The notes: a model not told the origin generated them from the sequence alone. Shown: positions 27,579 to 39,794, counted from the stretch's first letter. The stretch is DNA of 64,000 nucleotides from an uncultured Candidatus Binatia bacterium (GCA_958295985.1 OY282432.1:1488001-1552000); one strand, 5' to 3'. Program-made: numbers and translations.

Positions 27579-28289
27579 TGGACGTCATGTATGGAGAGGC
27601 AGGACCTGCGGGTCATGATAGCTTGCCCCAAGACTTGACGTGGCTGCATACTGAACCACTGGATCGTGGCGCTTACAGGCAGCTACCGGAGTCTATTCGC
27701 CCTGTCTGGCTCGACGTTCATACCGAGCTTGTACGCAAGGCTCGTGACCAGGAAACCAACAGGCTGACTGGCCCAATTCAATTTGTCTTGAAATTGCTGG
27801 GTTTCTGGCGCTTGCAAGCGAACGACGCAGTGGGCTTGCTAGGCTTCAATTCAGTAGATGCCGAGCATGTTGCCGCCGTTCTTGGCGGTCACGAACAGTT
27901 CCGTGGACGAGACGTGAGAGACCGGATTGCACACCTGTTTCATATTCGCGCGACTCTTCGGTCGCTCTTTCGAGATCTGGAAACGGAAAACAACTGGCTA
28001 AGGGAGCCGCATCCTCTGTTGGACGAAAGGTCGCCTCTATCCTTGATGCTTGGCGGGTCGATGGAAGATCTGTTGTTGACAAAGGAATATGTGCAATCGG
28101 TGGCAGGAAGGGGCCGAGGCCAAGGTTTTGGAGATCGACGGATTGGTCACTTTGTCTGCGCGATACAAGGGATCGAATCTACCGGTGTTCACGCGCAGCG
28201 CGGTTAGTGATCCCGAGTTGGCGGACGTCGTCGCAATGACATACGACCCGAGCACCGGGAATGTGTCGGTCCGGCGTGTTGACGAATAG
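27578..28289 (+). pseudogene. MbcA/ParS/Xre-like antitoxin-family protein, apparent frameshift in a G run
   Basis: Frame 1 (27578-28207) encodes 209 residues. After an unknown N-terminal 60 residues comes a helix-turn-helix-like segment (WRLQANDAVGLLGF) and then the signature of the MbcA/ParS/Xre C-terminal domain: NNWLREPHPLLDERSPLSLM followed by LGGSMEDLLLTKEYVQSVAGR. After that the frame turns low-complexity. A second frame, to 28289, encodes a well-formed tail (EIDGLVTLSARYKGS, SDPELADVVAMTYDP). Removing one G from the GGGG at 28110-28113 joins them into one 236-residue protein. It may be a broken gene, an assembly error or two overlapping genes (ATG 28089). GGAGAG precedes the start. No RES- or other known toxin gene stands beside it. 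Confidence 0.65.
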
Positions 28290-28339
28290 GTGGAGTGGAT
28301 TTTCGTTGAACCATCATTGTTGCATGAAAGGAGTCACTA

Positions 28340-29059
28340 ATGGCTAACACATGGGACGATATTCTGACCGATCGCGACAAGGAAGTGTTCGCGCTGTCCG
28401 GCTACGGCGCAAAGGCGGGGTTCGGTCAACGACCGGCCGTGCTGGTCATCGACGTGAACTACAACTTCGTCGGCGACCGGCGGGAGCCCATCATCGAGTC
28501 CGTGAAGCGCTTCCGCAACAGTTGCGGCGAGGAGGGTTGGGCCGGCGTGGACCACATTGTCACGCTGCTGGACGAAGCCAGGAAGAAGCACCTGCCGATC
28601 TTCTTCACCACCGGCCACGGCGAGGAGGAGTCCGTCGCCTTCGGCCGCTGGCACGGCAAGAACTCGCGCGGCAGCGAGGATTTCACCGAGCTGGCCAAGA
28701 AGGGCAACGAGATCGTCGAGGAGATCGCTCCTCAGAAGGGCGAGGTGGTGGTGCGCAAGCAGAAGCCCAGCGCCTTCTTCGGCACCCCGCTCACGAGCAT
28801 GCTGAACGAGGTGCACGCCGACTCCCTGCTGGTGGCCGGGACCACCACCAGCGGCTGCGTCAGGGCTTCGGTCATCGACGCGTTCTCGTACAACTACGGC
28901 GTCAGCGTGGTGGAGGAGTGCACCTTCGACCGCGGTCAGTCGTCCCACAAGATCAACCTCTTCGACATGAACATGAAGTACGCGGACGTCGTGTCGCTGG
29001 AGGAGACGGTCGATTACATCAAGGGCTTGCCGGACAACCTCTACGCCCCGGCGCTGTAG
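28340..29059 (+). CDS. Isochorismatase-family cysteine hydrolase
   Basis: A 239-residue cysteine hydrolase of the isochorismatase/N-carbamoylsarcosine amidase group. The triad positions are visible: Asp in VLVIDVNYNF (about residue 38), Lys in VVVRKQKPSAFFGT (about residue 139) and Cys in GTTTSGCVRAS (about residue 173), with the cis-peptide threonines before it. The length and FFGT motif favour amidases such as N-carbamoylsarcosine amidase over isochorismatase itself. AAAGGAG lies nine bases before the ATG. Its GC content returns to that of the core genome. Confidence 0.88.
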   Translation: MANTWDDILTDRDKEVFALSGYGAKAGFGQRPAVLVIDVNYNFVGDRREPIIESVKRFRNSCGEEGWAGVDHIVTLLDEARKKHLPIFFTTGHGEEESVAFGRWHGKNSRGSEDFTELAKKGNEIVEEIAPQKGEVVVRKQKPSAFFGTPLTSMLNEVHADSLLVAGTTTSGCVRASVIDAFSYNYGVSVVEECTFDRGQSSHKINLFDMNMKYADVVSLEETVDYIKGLPDNLYAPAL

Positions 29060-29106
29060 GGGGTCCAACCCGCGGTTGCGGGGTTGATGGCCGGCAGGTG
29101 ACGAAG

Positions 29107-29142
29107 GCAGGTGCAGGGTCGGGTTTCAAACCCGCCCCTGCC
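29107..29142. repeat. Dispersed palindromic repeat, family B, copy 1
   Basis: GGGTTT (29121-29126) and AAACCC (29128-29133) around a single C, extended by GCAGGG... and ...CCCCTGC on the outside. Related palindromes lie at 32226-32254 and 33234-33263, all between genes of the hslVU/arg region. Confidence 0.75.
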
Positions 29143-29173
29143 GGCTTCAGGCAGGCCGCACGCGATTGATCTC

Positions 29174-30091
29174 ATGAGCGAATTCGCACGGCAAATCGAG
29201 GGGTTTGGGGACTATCTGCGGAATCAGGCGCGGTTCTCCCCCCATTCCGTCAAGGGCTACCTGACCGACGTCGAAGGGTTTCGGCGGTATCTGGAAGAGA
29301 ACGGACTGGACCTGGACGGCCCTGGAACGTCCGCGCTGCAAGCCGTCGACGCGCAATCGCTCCGGGGTTACCTCAAGACCCTTCACGAACGCCGCAAGAA
29401 GAGCACCATCGGACGGAAGCTCGCCGCTCTGAAAGGGTTCTTCCGCTATCTCCTGCGCGAGGGCGTCATCGACCGGGACCCGTTGGTGGGGTTCTCCAGC
29501 CCGAAGCAGGACGTCCCGCTGGTGAAGTTCCTGTCGGTCGATGAGGCGTTCCGGGTCCTGGGCTGCCTGCCGGAAGAGGGTATTCTCCCGGCCCGGGACC
29601 GGGCGGTGATGGAGGTGCTCTACTCGTCCGGTATCCGGGTCAGCGAGATGGTGGGTCTGGACTGGCGCGACGTGGACTTTTCCCTGGGTGTGCTCCGGGT
29701 CTTCGGCAAGGGCTCCAAGGAGCGCATCGTCCCCGTCGGGGAGGTGGCGCTGACGGCCTTGCGGGACTACGCGGACCATCAGCGGGGCCGGTGGGGGCGC
29801 GCGGCCCGCGGCGACGAACCGGTTTTCCTGAACCGCTTCGGGACCCGGATCACCACCCGCAGCGTTGCCCGGATCGTTGAGAAATACCTGCGTCTGGCCG
29901 GCATTCCCGTACGCATGGGACCCCACGGCCTGCGCCACACCTTCGCCACCCACCTGCTGAACGCGGGCGCCGACCTGCGCTCGATCCAGGAGCTGCTGGG
30001 CCACGTGAGCCTGTCCACGACCCAGCGTTACACCCACGTCAATCTCGACCAGCTCACGGCCGTCTACGACCGCGCCCATCCCAGGGCCTGA
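29174..30091 (+). CDS. xerC: Tyrosine recombinase XerC
   Basis: A 305-residue tyrosine recombinase. The N-terminal SAM-like core-binding domain (residues 1-100) precedes the catalytic domain with Arg155 (SSGIRVSEM), His251 and Arg254 (HGLRHTFATH), His277 (GHVSLSTTQ) and the nucleophile Tyr286 (RYTHV). It resolves chromosome dimers, normally with XerD at dif. ATG 29174 is chosen because an upstream in-frame start lies within repeat sequence. The order xerC-hslV-hslU matches the codV-clpQ-clpY arrangement known in Firmicutes and deltaproteobacteria. Confidence 0.93.
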   Translation: MSEFARQIEGFGDYLRNQARFSPHSVKGYLTDVEGFRRYLEENGLDLDGPGTSALQAVDAQSLRGYLKTLHERRKKSTIGRKLAALKGFFRYLLREGVIDRDPLVGFSSPKQDVPLVKFLSVDEAFRVLGCLPEEGILPARDRAVMEVLYSSGIRVSEMVGLDWRDVDFSLGVLRVFGKGSKERIVPVGEVALTALRDYADHQRGRWGRAARGDEPVFLNRFGTRITTRSVARIVEKYLRLAGIPVRMGPHGLRHTFATHLLNAGADLRSIQELLGHVSLSTTQRYTHVNLDQLTAVYDRAHPRA

Positions 30092-30175
30092 CCGGCCCGG
30101 CGGGCCTGCCCCCGGCCGTCTTCGAAAGCGGGCGAGGGCCTGCCAAGTGCGCCGTTTCATGTTAAAGTCTGAACC

Positions 30176-30706
30176 ATGTTTCACGGTACCACCATCCTTG
30201 CGGTACGCCACGACGGCAGGGTCGTGGTCGCCGGCGACGGTCAGGTGACCCTCGGCGACACGGCCCTGAAGCACACGGCGCACAAGGTCCGGAAGCTACA
30301 CGGCGGCCGGGTGATCGCCGGGTTCGCCGGCGCCACCGCGGACGCGTTCACGCTGTTCGAGAAATTCGAGGGCAAGCTGGAGCAGCACGGCGGGGTGTTC
30401 AAGCGCGCGGCCGTGGAGCTGGCCAAGGAGTGGCGCACCGACCGGGTGCTCCGGCGGCTGGAAGCGCTGATGATCGTCGCCGATGCCGAGGATTCCCTGG
30501 TCATATCGGGCAATGGCGACGTCGTGGAGCCCGACGACGGCGTCATCGCCATCGGCTCGGGCGGAAACTATGCGCTTGCGGCCGCGCGCGCCCTGGTTCA
30601 TCATAGCCCGCTTGATGCCCGTGCCATCGCAGAGGAGTCCATGAAGGTGGCCGCGGCGATCTGTGTCTACACGAACGAAAACCTGACCATCGAGGAGTTG
30701 CCCTGA
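30176..30706 (+). CDS. hslV: ATP-dependent protease subunit HslV (ClpQ)
   Basis: The proteolytic subunit of the HslUV protease, a dodecamer of N-terminal threonine peptidases. The 176-residue protein begins [14 protein letters not shown], so a short propeptide of four residues should be removed to expose a threonine, as in B. subtilis ClpQ rather than E. coli Hsl[10 protein letters not shown] and [18 protein letters not shown] are family signatures. It stands directly before hslU. Confidence 0.96.
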   Translation: MFHGTTILAVRHDGRVVVAGDGQVTLGDTALKHTAHKVRKLHGGRVIAGFAGATADAFTLFEKFEGKLEQHGGVFKRAAVELAKEWRTDRVLRRLEALMIVADAEDSLVISGNGDVVEPDDGVIAIGSGGNYALAAARALVHHSPLDARAIAEESMKVAAAICVYTNENLTIEELP

Positions 30707-30780
30707 ACCCGGGCCGCGTCGAGCCGGGGGACACGGTGTGCCCGGGCGCCGCGGGCTGACGGTTGCCAAAGACGGACCCC

Positions 30781-32172
<1,392 letters not shown>

Positions 32173-32225
32173 TCGAATGCCAGGGTGCGCAGGGACCTGT
32201 TGCCGGTCAGGGGCGACGAAGAGGT

Positions 32226-32254
32226 GCACGGGCGGGTTTCAAACCAGCCCGTGC
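32226..32254. repeat. Dispersed palindromic repeat, family B, copy 2
   Basis: GCACGGGC (32226-32233) and GCCCGTGC (32247-32254) form an 8-bp outer stem around GGTTTCAAACC. It lies between hslU and argB and shares its core with the copy at 29107-29142. Confidence 0.75.
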
Positions 32255-32304
32255 CCGCCCAACCGTTGCACCGGCTGTCGTCGGAAAAGGGGTGACGGCG
32301 TAAC

Positions 32305-33189
32305 GTGGAAGACTTCATAGGCAAGGCGGAAGTCCTGCTGGAAGCACTGCCGTTCATCAAGCGCTTCTACGGCAAGACCTTCGTGGTCAAGTACGGCGGC
32401 GCAGCCATGGTGGACGAGGGGCTCAAGCAGAGCTTCGCCCAGGACATCGTGCTGCTCAAGTACGTGGGCATCAACGTCGTGGTGGTGCACGGCGGCGGAC
32501 CCCAGATCGACAAGACGCTGGGGAAGATGGGGATCGAGAGCCGCTATGTGCGCGGCATGCGGGTCACCGATTCGGAGACCATCGACATCATCGAGATGGT
32601 GCTGGTGGGCAAGGTCAACAAGGAGATCGTCGCGCTCATCAACCGGCACGGCTGCGCCGCGGTGGGCCTCAGCGGCAAGGACGGCGAGCTCATCCTGGCG
32701 CGGAAGATGAACGTAACGGTGCCGGGCGACGGGGAAAGCACCGAGATCATCGACATCGGCATGGTGGGGGAGATCATCCGGGTGGATCCCACGGTGATCC
32801 GCTCCCTGGACGGCAACCGCTTCATCCCGGTCATCGCGCCGGTGGGCGTGGGCGAGAGAGGCGAGACCTACAACATCAACGCCGACCTGGTGGCGGGGCG
32901 GGTGGCAGCGGCGCTCGGGGCGGAAAAGCTCATCCTCCTCACGGATGTCGAAGGGGTTCGGGACCGCGGGGGCGCGTTGATCAGCACCCTCACCATCTCT
33001 CAATCGGCCGACCTCATCGAGCGGGACGTGGTCTCTTCAGGCATGATCCCCAAGGTCGAGTGCTGCGTGGACGCCCTGAACGGGGGAGTGGTCAAGACCC
33101 ACATCATCGACGGTCGGGACCGGCACGCCGTCCTGCTGGAGATCTTCACCAACCGGGGCGTGGGGACCGAGGTGATTCGAGACGCGTAG
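32305..33189 (+). CDS. argB: Acetylglutamate kinase
   Basis: Phosphorylates N-acetylglutamate, the second step of arginine synthesis. The 294-residue protein starts at GTG 32305 and shows [32 protein letters not shown] and [20 protein letters not shown], all typical of the amino-acid kinase family's ArgB branch. The N-terminal helix (residues 1-20) is of the kind linked to arginine feedback inhibition in hexameric enzymes. The gene opens the run argB-argD-argF-argG-argH. Confidence 0.97.
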   Translation: MEDFIGKAEVLLEALPFIKRFYGKTFVVKYGGAAMVDEGLKQSFAQDIVLLKYVGINVVVVHGGGPQIDKTLGKMGIESRYVRGMRVTDSETIDIIEMVLVGKVNKEIVALINRHGCAAVGLSGKDGELILARKMNVTVPGDGESTEIIDIGMVGEIIRVDPTVIRSLDGNRFIPVIAPVGVGERGETYNINADLVAGRVAAALGAEKLILLTDVEGVRDRGGALISTLTISQSADLIERDVVSSGMIPKVECCVDALNGGVVKTHIIDGRDRHAVLLEIFTNRGVGTEVIRDA

Positions 33190-33233
33190 AGGCGGACTTC
33201 CAAACCCCGCCCGTGGCAGGATCGTAGAGATGG

Positions 33234-33263
33234 AGGGGCGGGTTTTCAAAGCCGCCCGCGCCC
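33234..33263. repeat. Dispersed palindromic repeat, family B, copy 3
   Basis: GGGGCGGG and CCGCCCGCGCCCC flank TTTTCAAA in the argB-argD gap. A partial inverted copy (ACTTCCAAACCCCGCCCG) lies just before it at 33195-33212. Confidence 0.65.
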
Positions 33264-33276
33264 CGATGGATGCACC

Positions 33277-34464
33277 ATGTCGAACCTTGAGATGCAACGA
33301 TTGACCGACGGAAACGTGATGAACACCTACGCGCGCTTCCCCATCGCGCTGGTGAGGGGGGAAGGGGCGCGGGTGTGGGACGCGGACGGCAAGGAGTATC
33401 TGGACTTCGTGTCCGGCATTGCCGTCAACAGCCTCGGCCACTGCCACCCGGCCGTGGCCGAGGCGGTGGCGGAGCAGGTGCGGACCCTGATCCACGTCTC
33501 CAACCTCTACCACATCGAGCCCCAGGCCCGGCTGGCCAAAGCGCTATGCGAACGTTCCTTCGCCGACCGGGTGTTCTTCTGCAACAGCGGCGCCGAGGCC
33601 AACGAGGCCGCCATCAAGCTGGCGCGGCGCCACGGCTCGGAGCAGGCCCGAGGACGGAGCGAGGTCATCACCGCGCTCAACTCGTTCCACGGGCGCACCC
33701 TGGCGACCCTGACGGCCACCGGCCAGGAGAAGATCCGGCTCGGCTACGATCCGCTGCCGCAGGGGTTTCGCCACGTTCCGTTCAACGACCTGGATGCGGC
33801 GGTGGACGCCGTGGACGAGCGGACCGCGGCGATCCTGGTCGAGCCCATCCAGGGTGAGGGCGGGGTGGTGGTGCCGGACGTGTCCTACATCCGCGGGCTC
33901 CGCCGGCTCTGCGACGACAAGGGGCTGCTGTTGATGTTCGACGAGGTCCAGGTGGGCATGGGGCGCACCGGCCGGCTCTTCGCCTACGAACACTTCGGCG
34001 TCGAACCCGACGTCATGACCCTGGCCAAGGCCCTGGGCGGCGGGCTTCCCCTGGGCGCCATGCTGGCGCGGGAAGACGTGGCCAGGAGCTTTCCGCCGGG
34101 ATCCCACGCGTCCACCTTCGGCGGCAATCCGGTGGTGTGCCGGGCCGGGTTGGCGGTGATGGAGACCATCCTGGAAGCCGGCCTGGTGGGACGCTGCGAG
34201 GCCATGGGGGGCGCGCTGCGACAGGGGCTGGACGCGCTGGCGCAGCGGTTCGGCTTCATCCGCGAGGTGCGTGGCAAGGGGCTGCTCCTGGGCATGGAAA
34301 TGGACCGCGAATGCGCGCCCATGGTCCAGGAGTGCATGCGGGAAGGCCTGCTGGTGGTGCCGGCGGGCGCCAACGTGCTTCGCATGGTGCCGCCGCTGAC
34401 GATCGGGCAGGGGGAGGTGGACGAGGCGCTGGGGATTCTGGAGCGGGTGCTCGCGCGGGTGTAA
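33277..34464 (+). CDS. argD: Acetylornithine aminotransferase
   Basis: A PLP-dependent class III aminotransferase of 395 residues that makes N-acetylornithine; it may also serve as succinyl-DAP aminotransferase in lysine synthesis. The signatures are FCNSGAEANEAAIKLARR, LVEPIQGEGG, LMFDEVQVGMGRTG and the cofactor lysine in TLAKALGGGLP (about residue 250). It is followed five bases later by argF. Confidence 0.96.
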   Translation: MSNLEMQRLTDGNVMNTYARFPIALVRGEGARVWDADGKEYLDFVSGIAVNSLGHCHPAVAEAVAEQVRTLIHVSNLYHIEPQARLAKALCERSFADRVFFCNSGAEANEAAIKLARRHGSEQARGRSEVITALNSFHGRTLATLTATGQEKIRLGYDPLPQGFRHVPFNDLDAAVDAVDERTAAILVEPIQGEGGVVVPDVSYIRGLRRLCDDKGLLLMFDEVQVGMGRTGRLFAYEHFGVEPDVMTLAKALGGGLPLGAMLAREDVARSFPPGSHASTFGGNPVVCRAGLAVMETILEAGLVGRCEAMGGALRQGLDALAQRFGFIREVRGKGLLLGMEMDRECAPMVQECMREGLLVVPAGANVLRMVPPLTIGQGEVDEALGILERVLARV

Positions 34465-34469
34465 CGGTC

Positions 34470-35390
34470 ATGGAGAAACGGGACGTACTGACGTTGCGAG
34501 ACCTCACGCGGGCGGAACTGCACGAGGTCCTCTCCCTGGCCGCGGTCCTGAAGCAGGAACGCAGGGAAGGGCGTCAACGGCCGCTGCTGGCCGGAAAGAA
34601 GCTGGCGCTGTTGTTCCAGAAGCCCAGCCTCAGGACCCGGGCCACCTTCGACGTCGGCATGAACGAGTTGGGAGGCAGCACGCTGTTCCTGGGACCGGAC
34701 GAGGTGCGCCTGGGCGAGCGGGAGACGCCCGCGGACTGCGCGCGGGTGCTGTGCCGCCTGGTGGACATCATCGCGGTGCGGACCTTTGCCCAGGACATCG
34801 TGGCGGAGATGGCCCGTTTCGGTTCGGTGCCGGTCATCAACGCGCTGTCCGACCTCTACCATCCCTGCCAAGTGCTGTCCGACCTGCTCACGTTGCAGGA
34901 GTGCAAGGGGCGGGTCGAAGGGCTCAAGGTGGCGTTCGTGGGGGACGGCAACAACGTGGCGCACTCCTGGCTGCTGGCCGCGGAGAAACTGCCGTTCCGG
35001 TTCATCCTGGCCTGTCCCGAGGGTTTCGAGCCGGACGAGGAGATCTACGACTCGGTGGTGGCCGGAGGCGGAGACGTGGCCGTCACCCACGATCCGGGGG
35101 CGGCCGTGAGCGGCGCCGATGCCATCTACACCGACGTGTGGGTGAGCATGGGGCAGGAAGCGGAAGCCGGCGGCCGGCAAGACGCCTTCGCCGCCTTCCA
35201 GGTCAACCGGGAGCTGGTGGCCCGGGCCAACGAGGACGTGGTGGTGATGCACTGTCTGCCGGCACACCGCGGGGAGGAGATCACCGACGAGGTCATCGAA
35301 AGCCGCCGTTCGGTGGTGTTCGACCAGGCCGAGAACCGCCTTCACGCCCAGAAGGCGCTCATGGTGTGGTGCCTCGGCGCGGGAGCGTAA
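34470..35390 (+). CDS. argF: Ornithine carbamoyltransferase
   Basis: Forms citrulline from ornithine and carbamoyl phosphate. The 306-residue protein holds the carbamoyl-phosphate loop [10 protein letters not shown] (usually SxRTR) near residue 51, [14 protein letters not shown] near residue 131 and the ornithine/carbamoyl site [11 protein letters not shown] near residue 260. The ATG at 34470 lies five bases after the argD stop. The length is typical. Confidence 0.97.
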   Translation: MEKRDVLTLRDLTRAELHEVLSLAAVLKQERREGRQRPLLAGKKLALLFQKPSLRTRATFDVGMNELGGSTLFLGPDEVRLGERETPADCARVLCRLVDIIAVRTFAQDIVAEMARFGSVPVINALSDLYHPCQVLSDLLTLQECKGRVEGLKVAFVGDGNNVAHSWLLAAEKLPFRFILACPEGFEPDEEIYDSVVAGGGDVAVTHDPGAAVSGADAIYTDVWVSMGQEAEAGGRQDAFAAFQVNRELVARANEDVVVMHCLPAHRGEEITDEVIESRRSVVFDQAENRLHAQKALMVWCLGAGA

Positions 35391-35418
35391 GGGAATCCGG
35401 GAGTCAACGGAGAGAGTC

Positions 35419-36618
<1,200 letters not shown>

Positions 36619-36623
36619 CCGGG

Positions 36624-38000
36624 ATGGCCAGGAAAAGAAAACAGCTATGGGGCGGCCGGTTTGCCGGCTCCACCGCGGCTTCCGTGGTGGCCTTCACCGC
36701 CTCCGTGGACGTGGACCGGCGCCTTTACCGGCACGACATCGCCGGCAGCGTGGCCCATGCCCGCATGCTCGGCAAACAGCGCATCATCCCCGCGGGGGAT
36801 GCCCGGAAGATCGCCGCCGGACTGCGGGCGGTCCAGAAGGAGATCGAGAGCGGAGAGTTCCCCTTCAGCGTCGCCGATGAAGACATCCACATGAACATCG
36901 AACGGCGGCTGACCGAGAAGATCGGCAGCGTAGGGGAGAAGCTGCACACCGCCCGGAGCCGCAACGACCAGGTGAGCCTGGACATGCGGCTCTACCTGAG
37001 GGAGGCTCTCGACGGCGTTCTGAAGGACCTGGATGCCTTGCAGCAGGCGCTGGCGGGCGCGGCCCGGAGGAACGTGGGCGTGCTGATGCCGGGCTATACC
37101 CACCTTCAGCGGGCCCAGCCCGTGCTGTTCGCGCACCATCTGCTGGCCTACGTGGAGATGTTCGAGCGGGACAAGAGCCGCTACCGCCACTGCCGGGAGC
37201 AGACCGACGTCATGCCCCTGGGCTCCGGCGCGTTGGCCGGCACCGGCTTTCCCATCGACCGGGCCTACGTCGCCAGGCTCCTGGGTTTCCCGCGCCTGTC
37301 GGAGAACAGCATCGACGCCGTCAGCGACCGGGATTTCGTGCTGGAGTTCCTGTCGGCCTCGGCCATCCTCTTCGTCCACCTGAGCCGCATGGCGGACGAG
37401 TTCATCCTGTGGTCCAGCGAGGAGTTCGGTTTCGTCGAACTGCCCGACGCCTACTGCACCGGCAGCTCGATGATGCCGCAGAAGAAGAACCCCGACGTGG
37501 CCGAGCTCATCCGCGGCAAGACCGGCCGGGTGTACGGCCACCTCAACGCCCTCCTGACCATCATGAAGGGGCTGCCGCTGGCCTACAACCGGGATCTCCA
37601 GGAGGACAAGGAGCCCCTGTTCGACACCGTCGACACGGTGGCGGCGTGCCTGTCGATGGCGCGCGAGCTGCTGAACGGCCTGGAGGTGCGGGGCGAGAGA
37701 ATGCTCGCCGCCGCGGAGGACGGTTTCATGAACGCCACCGACCTTGCGGACTATCTCGTGGGCCGGGGTCTCAGCTTCCGCGCCGCCCACGACGTGGTGG
37801 GCCGGGTGGTGCGTCACTGCATCGACAAGAAGTGCAAGCTGCAGGATCTGTCCCTCGAGGAATGGCAAGGGTATTGTCCGGCCATCGACCCGGATGTCTA
37901 CGAGATCCTGACGCTGCGGGCCGGAGTCGAGCGCCGGCGCGCGCCCGGCGGCACCGCGTCCGTCAACGTCCGCCGCCGGCTGAAGAAGCTGGGGGTCTGA
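36624..38000 (+). CDS. argH: Argininosuccinate lyase
   Basis: Splits argininosuccinate to arginine and fumarate. The 458-residue protein belongs to the fumarase/aspartase superfamily. It shows MNIERRLTEKIG, HTARSRNDQVSLDMRLYLR, the acid-site region GYTHLQRAQPV and the signature GSSMMPQKKNPDVAEL near residue 283, which contains the catalytic serine loop. It closes the arg run; a short lipoprotein gene follows. Confidence 0.98.
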   Translation: MARKRKQLWGGRFAGSTAASVVAFTASVDVDRRLYRHDIAGSVAHARMLGKQRIIPAGDARKIAAGLRAVQKEIESGEFPFSVADEDIHMNIERRLTEKIGSVGEKLHTARSRNDQVSLDMRLYLREALDGVLKDLDALQQALAGAARRNVGVLMPGYTHLQRAQPVLFAHHLLAYVEMFERDKSRYRHCREQTDVMPLGSGALAGTGFPIDRAYVARLLGFPRLSENSIDAVSDRDFVLEFLSASAILFVHLSRMADEFILWSSEEFGFVELPDAYCTGSSMMPQKKNPDVAELIRGKTGRVYGHLNALLTIMKGLPLAYNRDLQEDKEPLFDTVDTVAACLSMARELLNGLEVRGERMLAAAEDGFMNATDLADYLVGRGLSFRAAHDVVGRVVRHCIDKKCKLQDLSLEEWQGYCPAIDPDVYEILTLRAGVERRRAPGGTASVNVRRRLKKLGV

Positions 38001-38012
38001 AGGGCGGACGCC

Positions 38013-38483
38013 ATGCGCGGGTTCAGCGAGCCGAAAGACAAGTGGCCGGCGAGCCTCCTGTGCCTGTGCCTGCTCCTGCTGCTGGCCGCCGGCTGCGGCA
38101 GGAAGGGTGCGCCGCGGGCGCCGGCGCTGACGGTTCCCGCGGCCATCGCCGACCTGACGGCCCGGGTCGAGGACCGCGGCATCCGCCTCGGATGGTCGCG
38201 ACCGCGAGTCGCTCTCGATGGTCGGGCGCTCACCGACCTGGCGGCGTTTGTGGTGTTGCGCAAGGGCACGCGCCCGGATTGCCCGGAATGCCGGACCGCG
38301 TTCCGTGAGCGGGCGGTCCTCAGCGTGGAGAACGAGGGCCGGTTCTTCAGGGAGTCGAAATACGGGTTTACGGATCGGGAGCTCCGCGCCGGCACGGTTT
38401 ACCGGTATCGGGTCCTGACCCGTTTGGTGGACGGCTCCGCCAGCGGGCCGTCGAACGAGGTGAGTGTAGAATGGCAACCGTGA
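38013..38483 (+). CDS. LptM-like lipoprotein with an Fn3-like domain
   Basis: A 156-residue lipoprotein. The hydrophobic signal ends in LLAAGC with the lipidated Cys28, followed by GRKGAP, the short motif typical of LptM (YifL), a small lipoprotein that helps the LPS translocon LptDE mature and usually stands before lysA. Unlike E. coli LptM (about 67 residues), this protein carries a further fibronectin-III-like domain (residues 45-155; YRYRVLTRLVDGSASGPSNE at its end). The gene position argH-(this)-lysA is the classical one. The last 13 bases overlap lysA. Confidence 0.78.
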   Translation: MRGFSEPKDKWPASLLCLCLLLLLAAGCGRKGAPRAPALTVPAAIADLTARVEDRGIRLGWSRPRVALDGRALTDLAAFVVLRKGTRPDCPECRTAFRERAVLSVENEGRFFRESKYGFTDRELRAGTVYRYRVLTRLVDGSASGPSNEVSVEWQP

Positions 38484-39736
38484 AGGATCGTTTCACGCAC
38501 AGGAACGACGCGATGTATTGCGAGGACGTACCCGTGAGGGACGTCGTCGACGCGGTGGGGACGCCGGTGTACGTGTACAGCCTTGCCCTGTTGCGTGACG
38601 CCTTCCAGGGTTTCGACCGGGCTTTTGCCGCGAGCCGGCATCTGGTCTGCTTCTCGGTCAAGGCCAACTCCAACCTCGGGGTGTTGCGCGCCTTCGTGAA
38701 CGAGGGCTCGGGGTTTGACATCGTTTCCGGCGGCGAACTCTTCCGGGTGCTCAAGGCCGGAGCCGACCCGGGGAAGGTGGTCTTCTCGGGCGTGGGCAAG
38801 ACGCGGGACGAGATGGAGTACGCGCTGCGCTCCAGCATCCTCATGTTCAACGTCGAATCGGAGCAGGAGATGGAGGCGCTGAACGAGGTGGCCGGGAGCA
38901 TGGGCGTGACCGCGCCGGTGAGCTTCCGCATCAATCCCGACGTGGACCCCCGGACGCATCCGTACATCTCCACCGGCATGAAGCAGAGCAAGTTCGGCAT
39001 CGGCATCGACCCCGCGGCCGAGGCCTACCGCCGCGCCATCTCCCTGCCCCACGTGGAGGTGGTGGGGGTGGACTGCCATATCGGTTCCCAGCTCACTTCG
39101 ACGGCGCCGTTCGCGGACGCCGCCGAGCGCGTCCGGGCCTTTATCGAGGTGCTCCAGCGCCAGGGAGCCGCCATCCGCTACGTGGACCTGGGCGGCGGCC
39201 TCGGCATCCGCTACGACGACGAGGAACCGCCGGACCCGGGGGACTACGCCAGGGCGCTCATGGAGGGGGTCCGCGGCCTGGACGTGACTCTGGTGCTGGA
39301 GCCGGGCCGGTCGCTGGTGGGCAATGCCGGGATCCTGGTCACCCGGGTGCTCTATCTCAAGCGCACCGAGGCCAAGAACTTCGTGGTGGTGGACGGCGCC
39401 ATGAACGACCTCATCCGGCCCTCTCTCTACGGGGCTTTTCAGGGGCTCCGCCCGGTGGACCGGCGCGAGGCCGGGTCCATGACCGCGGACGTCGTCGGCC
39501 CCATCTGCGAGAGCGGCGACTTCTTCGCCCGGGACCGCCGCATCGAGACGCCGGTTCCGGGGGATCTCATGGCGGTGATGAGCGCCGGCGCCTACGGTTT
39601 CACCATGGCGTCCAACTACAACACGAGGCCCAGGGCGGCGGAGGTGCTGGTGGACGGCAAGGAGTTCGCCGTGGTCCGGGAACGGGAGACGCTGGAGAGC
39701 CTCGTGGCCGGCGAGAAGATCCCGGCCACGCTGTGA
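38471..39736 (+). CDS. lysA: Diaminopimelate decarboxylase
   Basis: Last step of lysine synthesis. The 421-residue PLP enzyme of the alanine-racemase fold has the cofactor lysine in CFSVKANSNLGVLR (about residue 61), GEL near residue 90, VDCHIGSQLTS, LGGGLGIRY and the partner-subunit site PICESGDFFARDR. It overlaps the lipoprotein gene by 13 bases and is 58 bases before dapF. Confidence 0.97.
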   Translation: MATVKDRFTHRNDAMYCEDVPVRDVVDAVGTPVYVYSLALLRDAFQGFDRAFAASRHLVCFSVKANSNLGVLRAFVNEGSGFDIVSGGELFRVLKAGADPGKVVFSGVGKTRDEMEYALRSSILMFNVESEQEMEALNEVAGSMGVTAPVSFRINPDVDPRTHPYISTGMKQSKFGIGIDPAAEAYRRAISLPHVEVVGVDCHIGSQLTSTAPFADAAERVRAFIEVLQRQGAAIRYVDLGGGLGIRYDDEEPPDPGDYARALMEGVRGLDVTLVLEPGRSLVGNAGILVTRVLYLKRTEAKNFVVVDGAMNDLIRPSLYGAFQGLRPVDRREAGSMTADVVGPICESGDFFARDRRIETPVPGDLMAVMSAGAYGFTMASNYNTRPRAAEVLVDGKEFAVVRERETLESLVAGEKIPATL

Positions 39737-39794
39737 GGGGCGGGGTTGGACGGACGGGTTGCCAACCGGACATGACAAGGGCGTGGAGGAGCCC

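Noticed and set aside
36645..38477. A 610-codon minus-strand frame over argH
   Set aside because: It mirrors argH and the lipoprotein gene and has no recognisable motif.
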